From: Marsupella aquatica
Lineage: Eukaryota; Marchantiophyta
DNA: 64,000 nucleotides
Direction: 5' to 3'
Assembly: GCA_973895155.1 (NCBI GenBank)
Contig: OZ316892.1
Location: 2,418,001 to 2,482,000, forward strand
Shown: positions 13,519 to 26,080 of the stretch, one piece after another
Numbering within the stretch: the stretch's first letter is position 1
Layout of the letters: the number at the start of each line of letters is the position of its first letter
The notes under the pieces: generated by a model
Database searches by the model: none
Seen by the model: only the letters and a program-made list of their open reading frames with translations
What the model was told of the DNA's origin: nothing
Program-made: the position numbers and the translations under genes

Positions 13519-15629
13519 TCGGCACCATGGTTATCCTGCGTCTCGACATATTTTGGAGGGAGAGGGGCCGACAATATAGCGACTTATGTTAATATGCCAC
13601 ATCTTGTAAGAAGAGTCTCCAGAACTTCTGGGTTACTTGTAAATGCGAGCGTTGTCTCTTTGAAGAAAAGCTCTCTCCAAAACTCTCGAGGATCAGCAAG
13701 GCGGCGGAAGAGATACGGTGGCGACATCACAATGCTTTGAGAAAGCTCGGCACTGCTGCTGCGGAGTTGATGGATGGTATTGAAGCTCGCGAATGCTGTT
13801 GGTGAGGTTGAAGGCCTCTGTCTTGACAGCAGGCCTGGATTCGGGCAACATTCGTCTCTCTTTACTCCGCTAGGTTATTCCATCCTGAGAATTACCTTGC
13901 GAACTTAAGTTTGTTGTCGAAAACACATTCTTGCTGTGTTGCAAGTGTGTTGAACTCCGCCACGCAGGGGATTACCAAATTCAGGAACACCGTTGGAGAT
14001 TTTGCTCTACAGATTCTTGTGCTAGGCATCGATCTGTCCAGCAATTGGAGTGAAAACTCATATTTAAGTGTTCGGCAGCCTATGACCATCCAGCATGAAG
14101 TCCTTGCCATGGTCCATGGAAGAGAATCACGTCTCCCAGTTTTACAGAGAGTGAGAAACATCGTGAATTCTTGAGGTATCAGCACATCCGCTTTTCTGAT
14201 CACCTGTCAGTTCTCCCATCTCGAGTGCATAGAAAATCTAGACGAATCTGATGTGGAATCCGGTACCAAACGCATTCATATTTCATCGAGTTCATTTATT
14301 AAACTCAATGAGATCGCTTTCAACGCAGTTACAGAGTCAGATATAGCTCTTTCACACTCTGTCTCAGTCACTGGACTCTTGATTTATTCATACAATTTCT
14401 CTCTGGCTGATGGATTTACCAGTCTTGTAAGGACCTCCAGGGTGAAAAAATGTACAGAGAGGTTGGTTTTGCAGTTCCAGGATATCTAAAGGAGCTCGGG
14501 GAAGAATGTAATTGGTGCACCCCTAAATTTAAAATTCTAAACGTACATAAATTGACTTTTGTGATCCATTGAATGACTTTGCAGTCCACTACGCTCAATC
14601 TGTTGATAGCAATAGCCCTAGTTTCAGAATACCTTGGAAGCGGGGACATTTGAGGAAGTCGACATAATATCCTTCCAGTGGCCGTGGCGATGGCTGTGTT
14701 CTCGAGCAAGCTGATATGACATCGATTAGTTTGGGCTGTTGGAACTGGATGAGCACAAAGCTATTACAATTCAATGATACCAAGGTCTGAACCTTCACTG
14801 AGTCAAAGAAAGCTTATCCATCAAATCTAACATCGTTTCACAGAAATCCTCAAATCGAGGCAATTGTATTCTTCACAAATCTGCATCTTTTGACCATCCG
14901 TGACACAGAATTGATATCATTCGGGGTATTAGAACTTTGGGTGTAGCTCAATGGATCGAGCAGTCTTTGGAAATCATATGAGTGAATCAAGAGTCCGTTC
15001 CATGGTATTTTTCGAGCTCTTGCAGTCTATGGAAATTATGTGACTGAATCAAGAGTCCGTTCCATAGTACCGTTTCGAGCTCTCATTTTCGACTTTCAGT
15101 ACTTTCAGTAAGGAGATCCTCCACCGATCACCCAGTGTCAAATTGATCTCCTAGATTAAATCGAATTCGTCAAGGACTTCTGCAGTCGCCTCTATAGGGG
15201 ATAAGAGTATTCCTTATATAATTCTTAGATTGGTCGCTGACGTTAGCTTTCTAGATTTATTGCTAGATTCTGATTGATGGGGTCTGTAGCTAGGTGGAAA
15301 ACTGGCTAGTGTAAGACAAAAAAAACCGTACTATAGTTCTAGTTTTGAGAAAAGTGGTGAAAACTTTTAAGCCAAGTGGAATCTAGCCAGTTTTGCCACT
15401 ATAAAAAAATGCTGCATGGCAGTCCACTAGAGGGGGATGGACTACTACTGTAGTGGTTTTGGACCTGACCGACAGCGGGAGCTCCGGGTAGCCTGTCGAA
15501 ATCAACTTTTTTTGGGGCTGCCTAGAAGATCAGCTTCTTATCCCACCCCATCTTGTCCAGTTCATTTTTTGTCTGGAACCGAAAACTTTACTGACGAAGT
15601 AGACTAAAGACTTTCGACTCCAGTTCGAT
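13519..15629. other. Intergenic DNA
   Basis: Includes the probable 3' UTR of the HIT-finger gene. Open frames of about 100 residues on both strands at 13892-14203 have no recognisable domain. Nothing else is supported apart from the 61-bp repeat listed separately. Confidence 0.5.
14958..15080. repeat. 61-bp tandem duplication
   Basis: CAGTCTTTGGAAAT...GAATCAAGAGTCCGTTCCATGGTA starting at 14961 is repeated at 15022 with a handful of substitutions. Both copies end in TTTCGAGCTCT or TTCGAGCTCT. Confidence 0.9.
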
Positions 15630-16127
15630 CTGCCCGCCTTGACCCCAACGACTTGTCAGCAGGTGACGGGTTCACCGAACAACGAATATCTCCAGCCTGC
15701 CCGAGGATGAGCCTTGAAATCCTGAATGCTTTTGTGCTGCCCGCCGGCTCATATCGGAGTGGGATTGATTTCGTTCGCGTTGCCCGAATAATGAAGTGCC
15801 CGCATCCTCCGGAAGTTTCTCCTCCGTACTCTCGGTCTGCAGTCGATATCCCTTAACGGCGTCATTGCACCGTCCGTGTGACTACTTGTCGGGCACAGTC
15901 TTGACAAGTGTCAACTGATGACTGTACGAGTGGTGCCCAGCGGCCGCATCCGGGTCCGGGCAGGGCCCTCCACACCTCTGTCAGATCTGTACGAGCCAGG
16001 ATTGGATGGGACCCTTGCAAAGAATATACTACCATATCCCTTATCCCCCCCCCGGGCTCCCGAGTCCCCTGCCCCTGCCCGATGGCTCTCACCTGTTACA
16101 CCGTGGTTGCCCGAACCGGCCTGCCCG
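15630..16127. repeat. Cluster of dispersed TGCCCG motifs
   Basis: TGCCCG or its complement occurs about ten times in roughly 500 bp, at approximately 15631, 15698, 15738, 15781, 15797, 15890 (reverse), 15957 (reverse), 16077, 16109 and 16123, with one more reverse copy at 16571. The copies are not in a simple tandem array. The function is unknown. Confidence 0.7.
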
Positions 16128-16749
16128 CCTCTTCCTCAATGGCAATGGAGGTGGCAATTTGATTTTTTCTTTCAGTTCCCACTTAGTCTTATTGTCACTA
16201 AAAATGTTCCAAATTATAATAGACCTATCCCTATATTCATGCTTTGTTTGATGCTTGTTTTTGTGCATCTTTGGATCACAAATTCAACATATCTGCAAAC
16301 TTGCTTAACTAGGGATGACTGGTGACCTATTTTGACAATGTGGCACAACATGAACAAAGGAGGAAGAAAGGAAATATATGCATGTGAAACTTTTCTGGCC
16401 ACCAAATCTATGGAAAGAGTGTGTCTCATAGCCTTAAAGGAAGAAATGAATTCAGGCCAGAAAATTCAGAAAAGGAATCTTCTCAGCATCTTCTCCCTCA
16501 CCCAAGATGTCATTCCCCACTTTGTAAAAAAGAAAATACTTTAAAATGACGCCGGCAGGTACCTCTTGTCCCGGGCAGGAAACACAGAAACACATTTTTT
16601 ATTATTATTGCTTGGGCCCCATAATCCTCCCCCCCAAAATTCACGCACCAGATCACACCCTCGATTTCGCCACCTCAACCCGATCTGACGGCCAGAGAAT
16701 AAGCAGAGCGTTGAAAAACGCCCTCTCGAGAAACTCCGCAACTCCACGA

Positions 16750-17046
16750 TCTCTCTCTCTCTCTCTTCTTCCCCCTCCACTTCTTTTCTCAGTCAGCATT
16801 GCCTCCTCTCCTCGTCGACCGTCGGTGCCGGGTAAGTCGCATTCTCCAACCCCACCCACCGCCTCAATCTCCGCTTGAGAGTCTATGAGATTCGCTGCTC
16901 TCTCTCCCTCTCTCAATTCCCCATTCTCACTTCTTTTCTCAGCACCATTTCCTCCTCTCCCTGTCGCCCATCGTTGCTGGTAAGTCGTTTTCTGGAACCC
17001 CACCCACCACCCAAATCTGCGCTACCCAAGTCTATGAGATTCGCTG
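16750..17046 (+). promoter_or_regulatory. Duplicated pyrimidine-rich 5' leader of the translocator, with two splice donors
   Basis: A unit of about 148 bp is present twice (about 16750-16897 and 16898-17046). Each copy has a CT-rich tract, the word CACTTCTTTTCTCAG, a strong GTAAGTCG splice donor (16832 and 16980), and ends GTCTATGAGATTCGCTG. The nearest plausible acceptor is a TGCAG at 17671-17675, 80 bp before the start codon. The locus could use either leader exon, with a 5' UTR intron of about 0.7-0.85 kb. Inference from sequence only. Confidence 0.7.
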
Positions 17047-17439
17047 GATTATGGGTAGGAAAGGGCAAGAATAGCGTTTCACACAGTACTCGCTGGGTTT
17101 TCCATTCGGAGCTTGTCCGGATGATGTCTATGAAGAGCTAAAATTTGCCTCAATTCTCGATAGTTTGCATGTCTAGTTGACATCCGCCAATTCTTCTGTC
17201 TGCCGAGGTTAGCTTCCCTTCTCAGTTTGGCGGGTCATGCGTCGGTGATTGGGAATGGACTGCTTGTGAGGAGGAACTTACGTTTATGGTGGAATTGTTC
17301 CGTGGCCACGTGCGTTTGAGTACGGAAGTGAAGAATTTGGGTTGGGTTTTTTTTCGTGGAATGGAAGGAGAGTGTTGTTTTTGTGCGTGTTCTTGATGTA
17401 GCGATCTAGTCCAAGATCCGTTTAGCTGATTGCTGTGTT

Positions 17440-17480
17440 TTTGGTTTGGTTTGGCTTGGTTTGGTTTGTTTGGTTTAGTT
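17440..17480. repeat. TTTGG-type low-complexity run in putative 5' UTR intron
   Basis: A run of degenerate TTTGG units, followed at 17535-17580 by a similar GGCTGAGCTGAGTTG-type run. Both lie within the inferred leader intron of the translocator gene. Confidence 0.8.
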
Positions 17481-17755
17481 TGATATGTGTTGATTGTATT
17501 TTATTGGATTGCATCGCTTGGTGGACCTCATCGTGCTTGGCTTGGCTGGGCTGAGCTGAGTTGTGTTGCGTTGTGGTGAGTGAGCTCTCTCACCTGAGTT
17601 GAGTTGCGAGGAGTTGAGAGAGGTGGTTTGTGTACCAATTGTCGAAGTAGCTGATTGTCATCGGTGGTGTTGCAGATTTGAAGGAGGTACAGGCAGAGGT
17701 AGGGCCGGCAGGAAGGAGGGGGGGGGTTGGGGCTCGTTGGTTTTGTGCAGCAGCA

Positions 17756-19081
17756 ATGGCCTTCTCCTTGGGTGCAATGAGCGCTGCTGCAATGGTGGGC
17801 TGCCCATCAGGACTTGGCTTCAAGGACTCGTCGCTGTTAGCTCGGCCAACAACAACCGGTGGGAGGCTGAGCTCTCTTGTGCTCCCGTCCCTCAGTGTTG
17901 CAAGAAGTCCTCTTGTGAACAAGGGCAAGCGAGTTCTTGCCGCTGCCGGTCCACGCATTGGAAACAATTTGCATGAGCAGCAGAGGCCGTTGGTGTTTAA
18001 ACCCTTTGAGGATTCTCCTACAGGTTCTTCTTTCGGATTCGGATTGGGTCAGCAGGTGAGGAAGAGGAAGGCAGCTCCGATTAAAGCCGCAGGAGACGCA
18101 GCAGATGCGGTGCCAGTAGAAAAGGAAGGTTTACTATCTAAGAAGTCGTTAACCACCGGATCCTTCTTCTTCGCTTGGTATTTCCTCAATGTGATCTTTA
18201 ACATCTTGAACAAGAAGATCTACAACTACTTCCCTTACCCATATTTTGTGTCCGTTATCCATTTAGTCGTGGGTGTAGTTTACTGTGTGGTCTGCTGGGG
18301 TCTTGGAGTCCCTAAGAGAGCTCCCATTGACAAGGACCTGTTGCTTTTGCTCACACCAGTCGCATTCTGCCATGCTCTGGGCCATGTGATGACCAATGTG
18401 TCATTTGCAGCTGTGGCTGTATCCTTCACCCACACCATCAAGTCATTGGAACCCTTCTTCAACGCTGCTGCGTCGCAATTTATCCTGGGCCAGCAGATTC
18501 CGGTCGCTCTGTGGCTATCTCTGGCTCCCATTGTCTTGGGTGTGTCTGCCGCATCCATGACTGAGCTCTCTTTCAATTGGACAGGTTTCATCAGTGCCAT
18601 GACTGCAAACATTGCATTTACTTACCGGAATATCTACTCGAAGAAGGCCATGACAGGAATGGACAGCACCAATGTGTACGCTTACATCTCAATTCTGTCT
18701 CTTCTCTTCTGCATCCCCCCGGCTATCATTGTGGAGGGCCCGGCTCTAATGAAAAGTGGTTTTGCGGATGCTGTTGCTAAAGTGGGGCTTCAAAAGTTCG
18801 TGTTGGATTTGTTCTGGGTGGGTATGTTCTACCATCTGTACAACCAGCTGGCTAACAACACCCTAGAGAGGGTGGCTCCCCTCACCCACGCTGTGGGCAA
18901 TGTGCTGAAGAGAGTATTCGTCATTGGATTCTCAATTATTGTGTTTGGCAACAAGATCTCCACTCAAACTGGCATTGGTACTGCCGTTGCGATTGCTGGA
19001 GTGGCAGTCTACTCCATCATCAAGGCTGACATAGAGGAAAAGAGAAGGGCTGCCGTGAAGCTCGAACCCCCTTCGAGCTAA
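17756..19081 (+). CDS. TPT: Chloroplast triose-phosphate/phosphate translocator
   Basis: Intron-free frame of 441 residues. The family sits in the plastid inner envelope and exchanges triose phosphate or 3-phosphoglycerate for Pi, exporting fixed carbon for sucrose synthesis. Residues 1 to about 125 are rich in Ser, Ala and basic residues, as expected for a transit peptide. The transporter domain starts at about residue 131 and contains family blocks including [52 protein letters not shown] and [20 protein letters not shown]. The Lys-Arg pair in NVLKRVF and the Lys in HTIKSLEP correspond to positions known to bind phosphate in this family. This block pattern favours TPT over the GPT, PPT or XPT paralogues. 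The frame is open further upstream to 17678 but without an ATG; ATG 17756 (MAFSLGAM) is the first methionine. Angiosperm TPT genes have many introns, so their absence is notable. Confidence 0.94.
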   Translation: MAFSLGAMSAAAMVGCPSGLGFKDSSLLARPTTTGGRLSSLVLPSLSVARSPLVNKGKRVLAAAGPRIGNNLHEQQRPLVFKPFEDSPTGSSFGFGLGQQVRKRKAAPIKAAGDAADAVPVEKEGLLSKKSLTTGSFFFAWYFLNVIFNILNKKIYNYFPYPYFVSVIHLVVGVVYCVVCWGLGVPKRAPIDKDLLLLLTPVAFCHALGHVMTNVSFAAVAVSFTHTIKSLEPFFNAAASQFILGQQIPVALWLSLAPIVLGVSAASMTELSFNWTGFISAMTANIAFTYRNIYSKKAMTGMDSTNVYAYISILSLLFCIPPAIIVEGPALMKSGFADAVAKVGLQKFVLDLFWVGMFYHLYNQLANNTLERVAPLTHAVGNVLKRVFVIGFSIIVFGNKISTQTGIGTAVAIAGVAVYSIIKADIEEKRRAAVKLEPPSS

Positions 19082-21170
19082 ACTATGCCCCGGACGGATG
19101 CAGCGGCAGATAGGTGGATTGGACTTCGTTTTCATCCTTTGCGGTAAGGGAGAAATTTGAAGCTGGCATTCACGAGTGGTATTTAATGTAGCCCAATCTT
19201 TGTTTCGGTACATGCAGTGCCTTCTCTTGTAGAGTTCTTTTTCACCCTTTTCACTCGATGACAGTTTTCACCCCTTTCAGATTTCTCTTTCTCTCTCTGT
19301 GAGGAAGCTACTTGTTAGGTTACTGCTGTACTCGAAGGTGATGCTGGTTGCTCCTTGATGAGGAAACTTGGTAATTCGCCGTGTACTCTATTCCAAGCAG
19401 TAAATTAAGAGTAACGTCCGTTTGTACGACAACTAGCAAGAGTTTTGTGAGCTGCGGTTCGGTGGTGACTACTCTGTAAGTGGATGTAAATATGATGTGG
19501 GACAATGGAAACGATTCAGCAGACGGTGCAACGAACCTGATGACAATTGTTGTCAGGTCATGTAGAAGTTGGCAAGAATCCTCTGAACTTGACGCTCCCT
19601 CTGAACTTGACGCTCCAGTCTTGTGTAAGTTTCATTCTTGGGGTATGGAGTTGGTGGGAATAACCTCCCCTTATGGGTCCATTGGATTGTCTTTCTATGC
19701 CTTCGGCTGAGATTTAGATTTACACTGTCGACCTCCTTTGACCAACAACCTAGTCAGCTGTCAATTCTCCAACAGGATGGAATTTGAAACGACATCATTC
19801 AGGCCTGGGCTGTTGTTAGAAGGAAGGGACTTTTCATGAGGAACTGGAGCAATGGCTGGAAGGATGGGAATAGGAAAAACAGACGGGCTGGAGGAGATCC
19901 AGAAGTTTATCGGGAGTTAGACTTGGAGCTAATTACGAGAAATTGTTTAAACTGGCCCTGAATCACACTTAACCCCCGCCCCGATTCTTGGATATATTTT
20001 GCAGCATATCAAACTTCGCCCTCGACCTCTAGAATGGGCCTTAAACTAGTGTTGCTGATTTTTACGAGACTCTTGGCTAGCTTGGTTCCTGTTTAGAAAG
20101 AATCGTTCTGGAGGTACTATGTCCAACCATGTCATTTGGAAGATTTCCTGAGTCTTCGTGGCATCCTACAAGAAGTAGGCACTTGTCACAGGAATTGCTT
20201 GACAAGTTGTCAATTCCCACCTTTTCTTAGAATTACTCGCAACATGAATGCAATTGGATTCTCATTCGATATCTGTCCTTTGTAAGTCAATTGGCATGAA
20301 CGAAAATATCACTTTTCTCGCACAACCTTCAACTAGTGGTCTTCCCTACTTTGTGTGTCCTTTTGTCCTTATCTCATTTAAGTAGTAGTGTTGTCCCATC
20401 ACTGGTGTAGGTTACATCACACCAATATTCAAGGGGCTTGGTGGCAAGACAGGATACAGTTGTCTTCCCTGTTTTGAACAATCACCAAGGTTTATTGCAG
20501 CTTATTTCTCTGCCCTTCTAATCTCCAGTGACGACACTTGCTACCATGTGTCTATGCTTCTCTTCAATATTAGGACTTTGCCTTAATATTTCACGCGAGT
20601 TGTGTCCGGTCTGACAACTTGGTCAATTTTCTTGGTTGCTGGGCCCTGTGAATCCTACTCCTCACATGCACTCCCTATTCTGAAGATGATTATCGAAACC
20701 TGTTACGAGCAATCGGTTCCTCCAAACTGGTTAATTGTGGTCCCCTTTTCTCTTCTGGTTCAGCAAGTTTTACCATTGTTAAACAAGTGTGAGAAACATG
20801 CTTCATCACCTCATTGCATTCCACTAGTTAGAGTGGGAAGGGAGATCGGATTCCTGATAACTTAAACAGGGTTATTTGATGTGTTAGCACAAGGCTAAGA
20901 TCCTACCAACTACACGACTTAGTAGTTGGTCAGTTGAGTAGCCAAAGCTTGTCCGTTGCAAATATCCCTTGTCCTCTAATTCCATTGTTAATCGCATCCA
21001 TTGCAGTTGATCATATACGATTGCACCAGCCTTGTTACCTCTAGCTTGCAGTTCATACTGACTCATGATGGTGGTGAAAACCAACTGAACAAGTGGCTCC
21101 CGCCGTTGGTGGGTCTTTTGGGTCGGCAGTTGTGCACACAGCACCTTCACTCACACACTGCTACCACACG
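19082..21170. other. Translocator 3' region and intergenic DNA
   Basis: Probable 3' UTR to about 19300. An 18-bp unit CTCTGAACTTGACGCTCC is repeated twice at about 19579-19615. No other gene is supported; the open frame at 20602-20865 has no recognisable domain. Confidence 0.5.
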
Positions 21171-21975
21171 TGTGTGCACTTACTTTAATGTCTGACCCAG
21201 GGTTATCATTGACGAGTCCGACTACCAACGGATTTACTCCTTGATGAAGATTTAGTTCCCTTTATACTGAACATGCTTAAGAGACGGAAAGAAAGGGTAT
21301 TTCATCTGGAGTGGGTCCTTCAAGCTCAAATCAATTCCGAATCATCAGTGGCAGAGGAGTCGACTCAATTAGTAAAAATATTAGTACTGCCTTATTACAG
21401 CAAACTTTGGTTAATTGCAATTGTTCGCCTCGAGAAAACATTGCACTCGGAGAGGTTTGCAGAACAGGATAAATGCAGTTCGGAGTTAAGGCTTCAATAG
21501 CCAAGGAGGACATGGGAGAGTTTGAAAACATTTAAGGTGCCGGTTGGCACTTTCTATTTGCATACACAGGTTTGCAAAGTCTATCGACAACGGCCGACTT
21601 TCGGGAAGAGAGAAGAACTCTAATGCAACACACTGCAAGAGCAAGTCCTTCCCACTTTGACAAGAAGCCAAATACAATTAAAAACCATAAGGTGGCACCT
21701 CAAATTAGGAATTTCTCATTCGTAAATGGTTAAGAGCATGCAAGTGAGCTGTGTCCCAATGCCACAAAAAAACCTAGACATATACACTAACTAAGCCATG
21801 GCCAATGTAAATTAGACGGCCCTGCATCTCGTACTCGGCCAGAAACCCACTCAGAAAACTTAGATAACTGCAGCCTACAACAGGGCTTTTACTGTAGTTG
21901 CAAGTATGGATAAACACAAGGTCCACTCGTTCTTTATATGTAACTTAAAAATGCCAATACAGTAAACCAGTTTCC

Positions 21976-22140
21976 TGATTTCATCTGCCGGTTCGCTGTC
22001 GAACGGGAGGCAGAGAAACGTCAGCTGCAGCTGATACAACTCGAACTCGGCTTTTATCTCGTCCACTTTTCTCTTACACTCGGTCTCATTGTCATTTTTC
22101 TGCCATCGCATGTCGCACAATTGTATATTGGAGAGGAGTA
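21976..22140 (-). pseudogene. Truncated BTB/POZ gene relic (exon-1 fragment)
   Basis: Minus-strand codons reading QKNDNETECKRKVDEIKAEF through PFDSEPADEIRK match exon 1 of the two intact neighbours. Right after ADEIRK, where they continue GDVLLIVQG, the sequence switches abruptly into the array's downstream flank (the CAGTAAACCAG junction). The rest of exon 1, the intron and exon 2 are missing, so a single deletion of roughly 1.8 kb explains it. The upstream CxxC part is also degraded. Confidence 0.8.
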
Positions 22141-23456
22141 AAGATCAAGCTGGGTACGGCTCATCAGTACTACGTCATTCCTTGGCTTAATTGCGATTGC
22201 TCGCCCCGAGAAACATTGCACTCAGAGAGATCTGCAGAACAGGATAAATGCAGTTTGAAGTTGTGGTTTCAACAGCCAAGGAGGTCATGGGAGGTTTGAG
22301 AACATTCAAGGTGTCGGTTGGCAATTTCTCAGTGCATACACACGTTTGCACAGTCTATCGACAAAGGCCGACTTTCTGGAAGAGAAAAGAAGTCTAATGC
22401 AAAAATTTACAGGAGCTAGTTCTTCCCTCTTTGACAAGAAACCAACCCTCGTTAAAAACCGTAATGTGTCACCTCGAATATGAACTTTCCGTTATGAATC
22501 CGTTCCGAAATGGATAATAGCGTGCAGGTGAGATGTGTCTCAATGCCACATAACAAACTAGACATATACACTAACTACGCCATGGACAAGACAATAGTGA
22601 TGGCAATCACGGCAACCACGGCATCCTGCTTGGTACTCGGCCGAGAAACCCACTCAGAAAACTAAGATAACTGCAGCCTACACGTGGGCCTTGACTTGCA
22701 AGTATGGATAAATACAACGTCCACTCGTTCTTTACATGTATTGTAATTTCAACTTAAAATGCCAATACAGTAAACCAGGTTTTCAATTAAATATTTGTCT
22801 TCTGGTCCAAATTGGACTTATGGGGAGATTAAGTATGGTGCACTCCATGCATTTTCTTTTAATTCTTGGCTAAAAGGTGCAATAAGCAGGGATTTCATTT
22901 GCAGAGTTTCCAATTACGGTGATTCTATTGGCCCACTTCTGTCAACTAATGTTGGCAATGTTCAGTCCCAAACATGCATGTCAGCAGACGAATGTGAGCG
23001 CCAAACTATGCAGGGATGAGCATTCTATAGGAAAAACGCAAGCACGGGGAAAACGTAGAGGATAGACCGGGAATCTGAAGGGAGGGTCTTGATCGATTGG
23101 TTTACGAGAATCCATTTCAGCAGCTAGTCTTAGATTTTATCGATGATCACTCAATTCAATTAATGCTGACCCACAGGCGAGGGAGAAACTAATGTTCCAA
23201 GTGCCTGTATGTGTTTCGCGGGCTGGAACTCAACGCAGGCTAGCTTGCAGAATTAGGCAAGTTGAATGTCACTATTTCGAATCCGTCTATAACATCCTTT
23301 TCAAGGAAGAATGAAATCGATTTCAAGAGCGGATGGCAAAAGCTTGCCGGCAGTAAGAAGGAAGGCCTTACAGAATGTCCATATCACCGTAATCGATGGA
23401 ACGGAGCCTGGAAGACAAACTCCCTTTTGTGGCTTGTAAGTTCTTGCAAAGCGTGG

Positions 23457-24206
23457 CTAACAGAATTCTGTCAGCACTGCACTAATGACGTTGTCGAAAT
23501 TGTCTTTCAAGTACTTTATTGCTGCCGTTTCGAGGCGTGGAGCGTCAAATCTCTTGGCCAACCTCAACCTATTCGGCAGGTTGTTTTGGTTGAGAGTTTG
23601 GATCAGATGCTCCTCGCATGTCTTGTGGAGGAGACTTATCGCATACTTGTGTGCAACTACCAGTACGTCTTCGCCAGTCACCTCGTCGGTGAAGGAAATG
23701 TCGGCATTATAGCAGAAGTTGATCACTGCCCGCATGACCGGGAGCGTGGCATCATCAATGTGAACGACTCCTGTTTCCCCTTCCAGCATCTCAGTTTCGA
23801 ACATTTTGGAGAACACAGTTGATCTGGTGGTCTGCACCATTGTCAACGACGAGAAAGTCAAGACACAGCTAGAATCATTTTCTCGTTCTATGCAAGAACT
23901 TGTGTGTCAACGATACCGGACGACACTCACCAAAATAAACGTGTGGGCGTGCAGCACTTCATCTGACTTCCCTTGGACTATGAGTAGCACGTCCCCTTTC
24001 CTGATTTCATCTTCCTGTTCACTGTCGAACGGGAGGCAGAGAAACTTCAGCTTCAACTGGTACAACTCGAACTCGGCTTTTATCTCGTCCACTTTTGTCT
24101 TACACTCGTTCTCAATGTCATTTTTCTGCCGATCCGTGCATGCCGCACAAGTGTATCTTGTAGATAAGAAAGTACTAAGGTGGGTTTGGCAGCCAGAACA
24201 ACTCAT
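23457..24206 (-). CDS. BTB/POZ-domain protein with N-terminal four-cysteine motif, copy A
   Basis: Two exons on the minus strand, 24206-23931 and 23831-23457, joined in phase 0 across a 99-bp GT-AG intron, giving about 216 residues. C3, C6, C20 and C23 form a CxxC-x13-CxxC putative zinc site. A charged helical linker (about residues 28-60) follows, then a BTB fold: GDVLLIVQGKSDE, HAHTFIL, STVFSKMFETEML, and CYNADISFTDEVTGEDVLVVAHKY. BTB proteins of this kind typically dimerise and can act as substrate adaptors for CUL3 ubiquitin ligases. Architecture resembles Arabidopsis At4g08455-type proteins, but the frame stops at LTEFC, earlier than that family, so a further 3' exon may have been lost or missed. 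About 92% similar by eye to copy B in exon 2. Confidence 0.82.
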
Positions 24207-24357
24207 CTTGAAACTCGCACTATGGCGAAAGGCGACCTCAGATCACATTCTTTCTCTTAACGAGCTCAGAAACCTCTCAGGAATGAACGAGCAAAAATAC
24301 TGAACAGATTTCATTTTTGAGAGGTTTTGGCGCTACCGCAGGAGTTCCTCACTTCGC

Positions 24358-24372
24358 AGGGTTTAGGGTTTA
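24358..24372 (-). promoter_or_regulatory. Telomere-box pair upstream of BTB copy A
   Basis: Reads TAAACCCTAAACCCT on the coding (minus) strand, about 155 bp before the ATG. Copy B keeps a matching element. Confidence 0.45.
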
Positions 24373-26080
24373 CGGGGACAGAACAATTTCGTTTCAAGGT
24401 GGGTTGCCGTGCTAAGAAGCTCGCCTCGCTGGCTAAAATGGTACTTCTTGTTTCCCACCTCAATTCGATTTAAAGATAGCAAGGCAAGCCGAATCTTTAC
24501 TCCTTTCAGCGCTTCGGCAGTTGTGCAGGATCATCACTACAGTAGGATCCAGACACTTCTATTTAAGCCTACCACTTTAATTTTAGAACACAATTTTCTG
24601 AAGATAGTTTACGTATTCTAATAACCTATTGGTCATCAGATTTCATATTTGTATGTGCACTTCTTTAATGTTTGACCCAGGGTTATCATTGACGAGCCCG
24701 ACTACCAAGGTTTACACTCTTACTGACCGTGCCTAAAAGACGAACAAATAGGAATTTTTCACCTGAACTGGGTCAACTCAAACAGTGGAAAAGTCAGTAC
24801 TGCCTCGTTACTGTCACCTGTGGTCAATTGCAATTGTTCGCCCCGACAAAACATTGCACTCAGAGAGGTTTGCAAAACAGGCAAAACAGGCAAAACAGCC
24901 ACGGCGGAAATGGGAGGGTTTGAGAGCATTTAATTAAGGTGGCGGTTGGCACTTTCTCAATGCATGCACAGGTTTGCACTGTCTATCGACAATGGCCGAC
25001 TTTCAGGATCAGAAAAGAAGTCTAATGCAACACATTGCAGAAGCAGGTCCTTCAGGAGGAGAAAAGAAGCCAACTACTGTACATTTATAAACCATGAGGT
25101 GGCACCTCCAATTATGAATTTTCCGCTCGGAAATGGTTACGAGCATCCATCCAAGTGCCTTGTGTACCAATGGCACATAAAAAACTATGCCATGGACAAG
25201 GTAAAATTGATGGCGATCATGACACCCTACAACTGGTACTCGGACGAGAAACCCACTCAGAAAACTTAGACAATTGCAACCTATACAAAGGCTTTTGCTG
25301 AAGTTGCAAGTATGGATAAATGCAACCTCCACCTCGTTCTTTATATGCATTGTGAATTTTCAACTTAAAATGCCAATGCAGTGAACCAGGTTTTCAATGA
25401 ACCATTAGCCTTCTGGTCCAAATTGGACTTATGGGCGATGAAGTTTCGTGCACTCCCTTGCATTGTCTTTTGATTCTCGACCAGAAAGTCCAATAAGCCA
25501 GGGATTTCACTTACAGAGTTTACAATTGCGGTGGCTCTATTGACCCACTACTGTCAACTAATACTGGTAATGTTCAGTGCCAAACACGCACGTCAGCAGA
25601 GGAATTTGAGCACCAAACTATGCAGGGATGAGCATTCTATAGGGAAAACGCAAGAACGGCGAGAACCTGGAGGATAGACCAGGAATCTGAAGGGGAGGAT
25701 TTTGATCGATTGGTTTAAGAGAATCCATTTCAGCAGCTAGTCTTAGATTCTATCGATGACGACTCAAATTAATTGACGCTGACCCACAGTCGAGTGAGAA
25801 AATAATAGTCATTTGGTCACCACTTTGTCCAAGTGCCTATATGTGTTTCCCAGGCTGGAAGTCTACGAAGGATTCGCCTAGCTTGCAGAATTAGATACGT
25901 TGAATGTCACCATTTCGAATCTGCCTATAACATCCTTTTCGAGCAAGAATGAAACCGATTCCAAGAGTGGATGGCAAAAGCTTGCCGGCCATAAGAAGGA
26001 AGGCCTTACAGACTGTCAATATCACCCTAGTCGGAAGACAAATTCCCTGTCTGTGCTTTGTAAGTTCATGCAAAGAGTGG

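Noticed and set aside
13892-14203. Overlapping about 90-100-residue frames on both strands
   Set aside because: No recognisable motif and no adjoining splice-compatible exons.
17678-17755. N-terminal extension of the translocator frame
   Set aside because: The extension starts at TTG, not ATG, and the inferred leader acceptor lies right there. ATG 17756 starts a transit-like sequence.
17590-17976. 125-residue frames on both strands over the translocator start
   Set aside because: Other-frame shadows of the GC-rich transit-peptide region.
23262-24303. Plus-strand frames of 165-186 residues across the BTB gene
   Set aside because: Antisense to the BTB exons; the minus strand carries the family motifs and splice sites.
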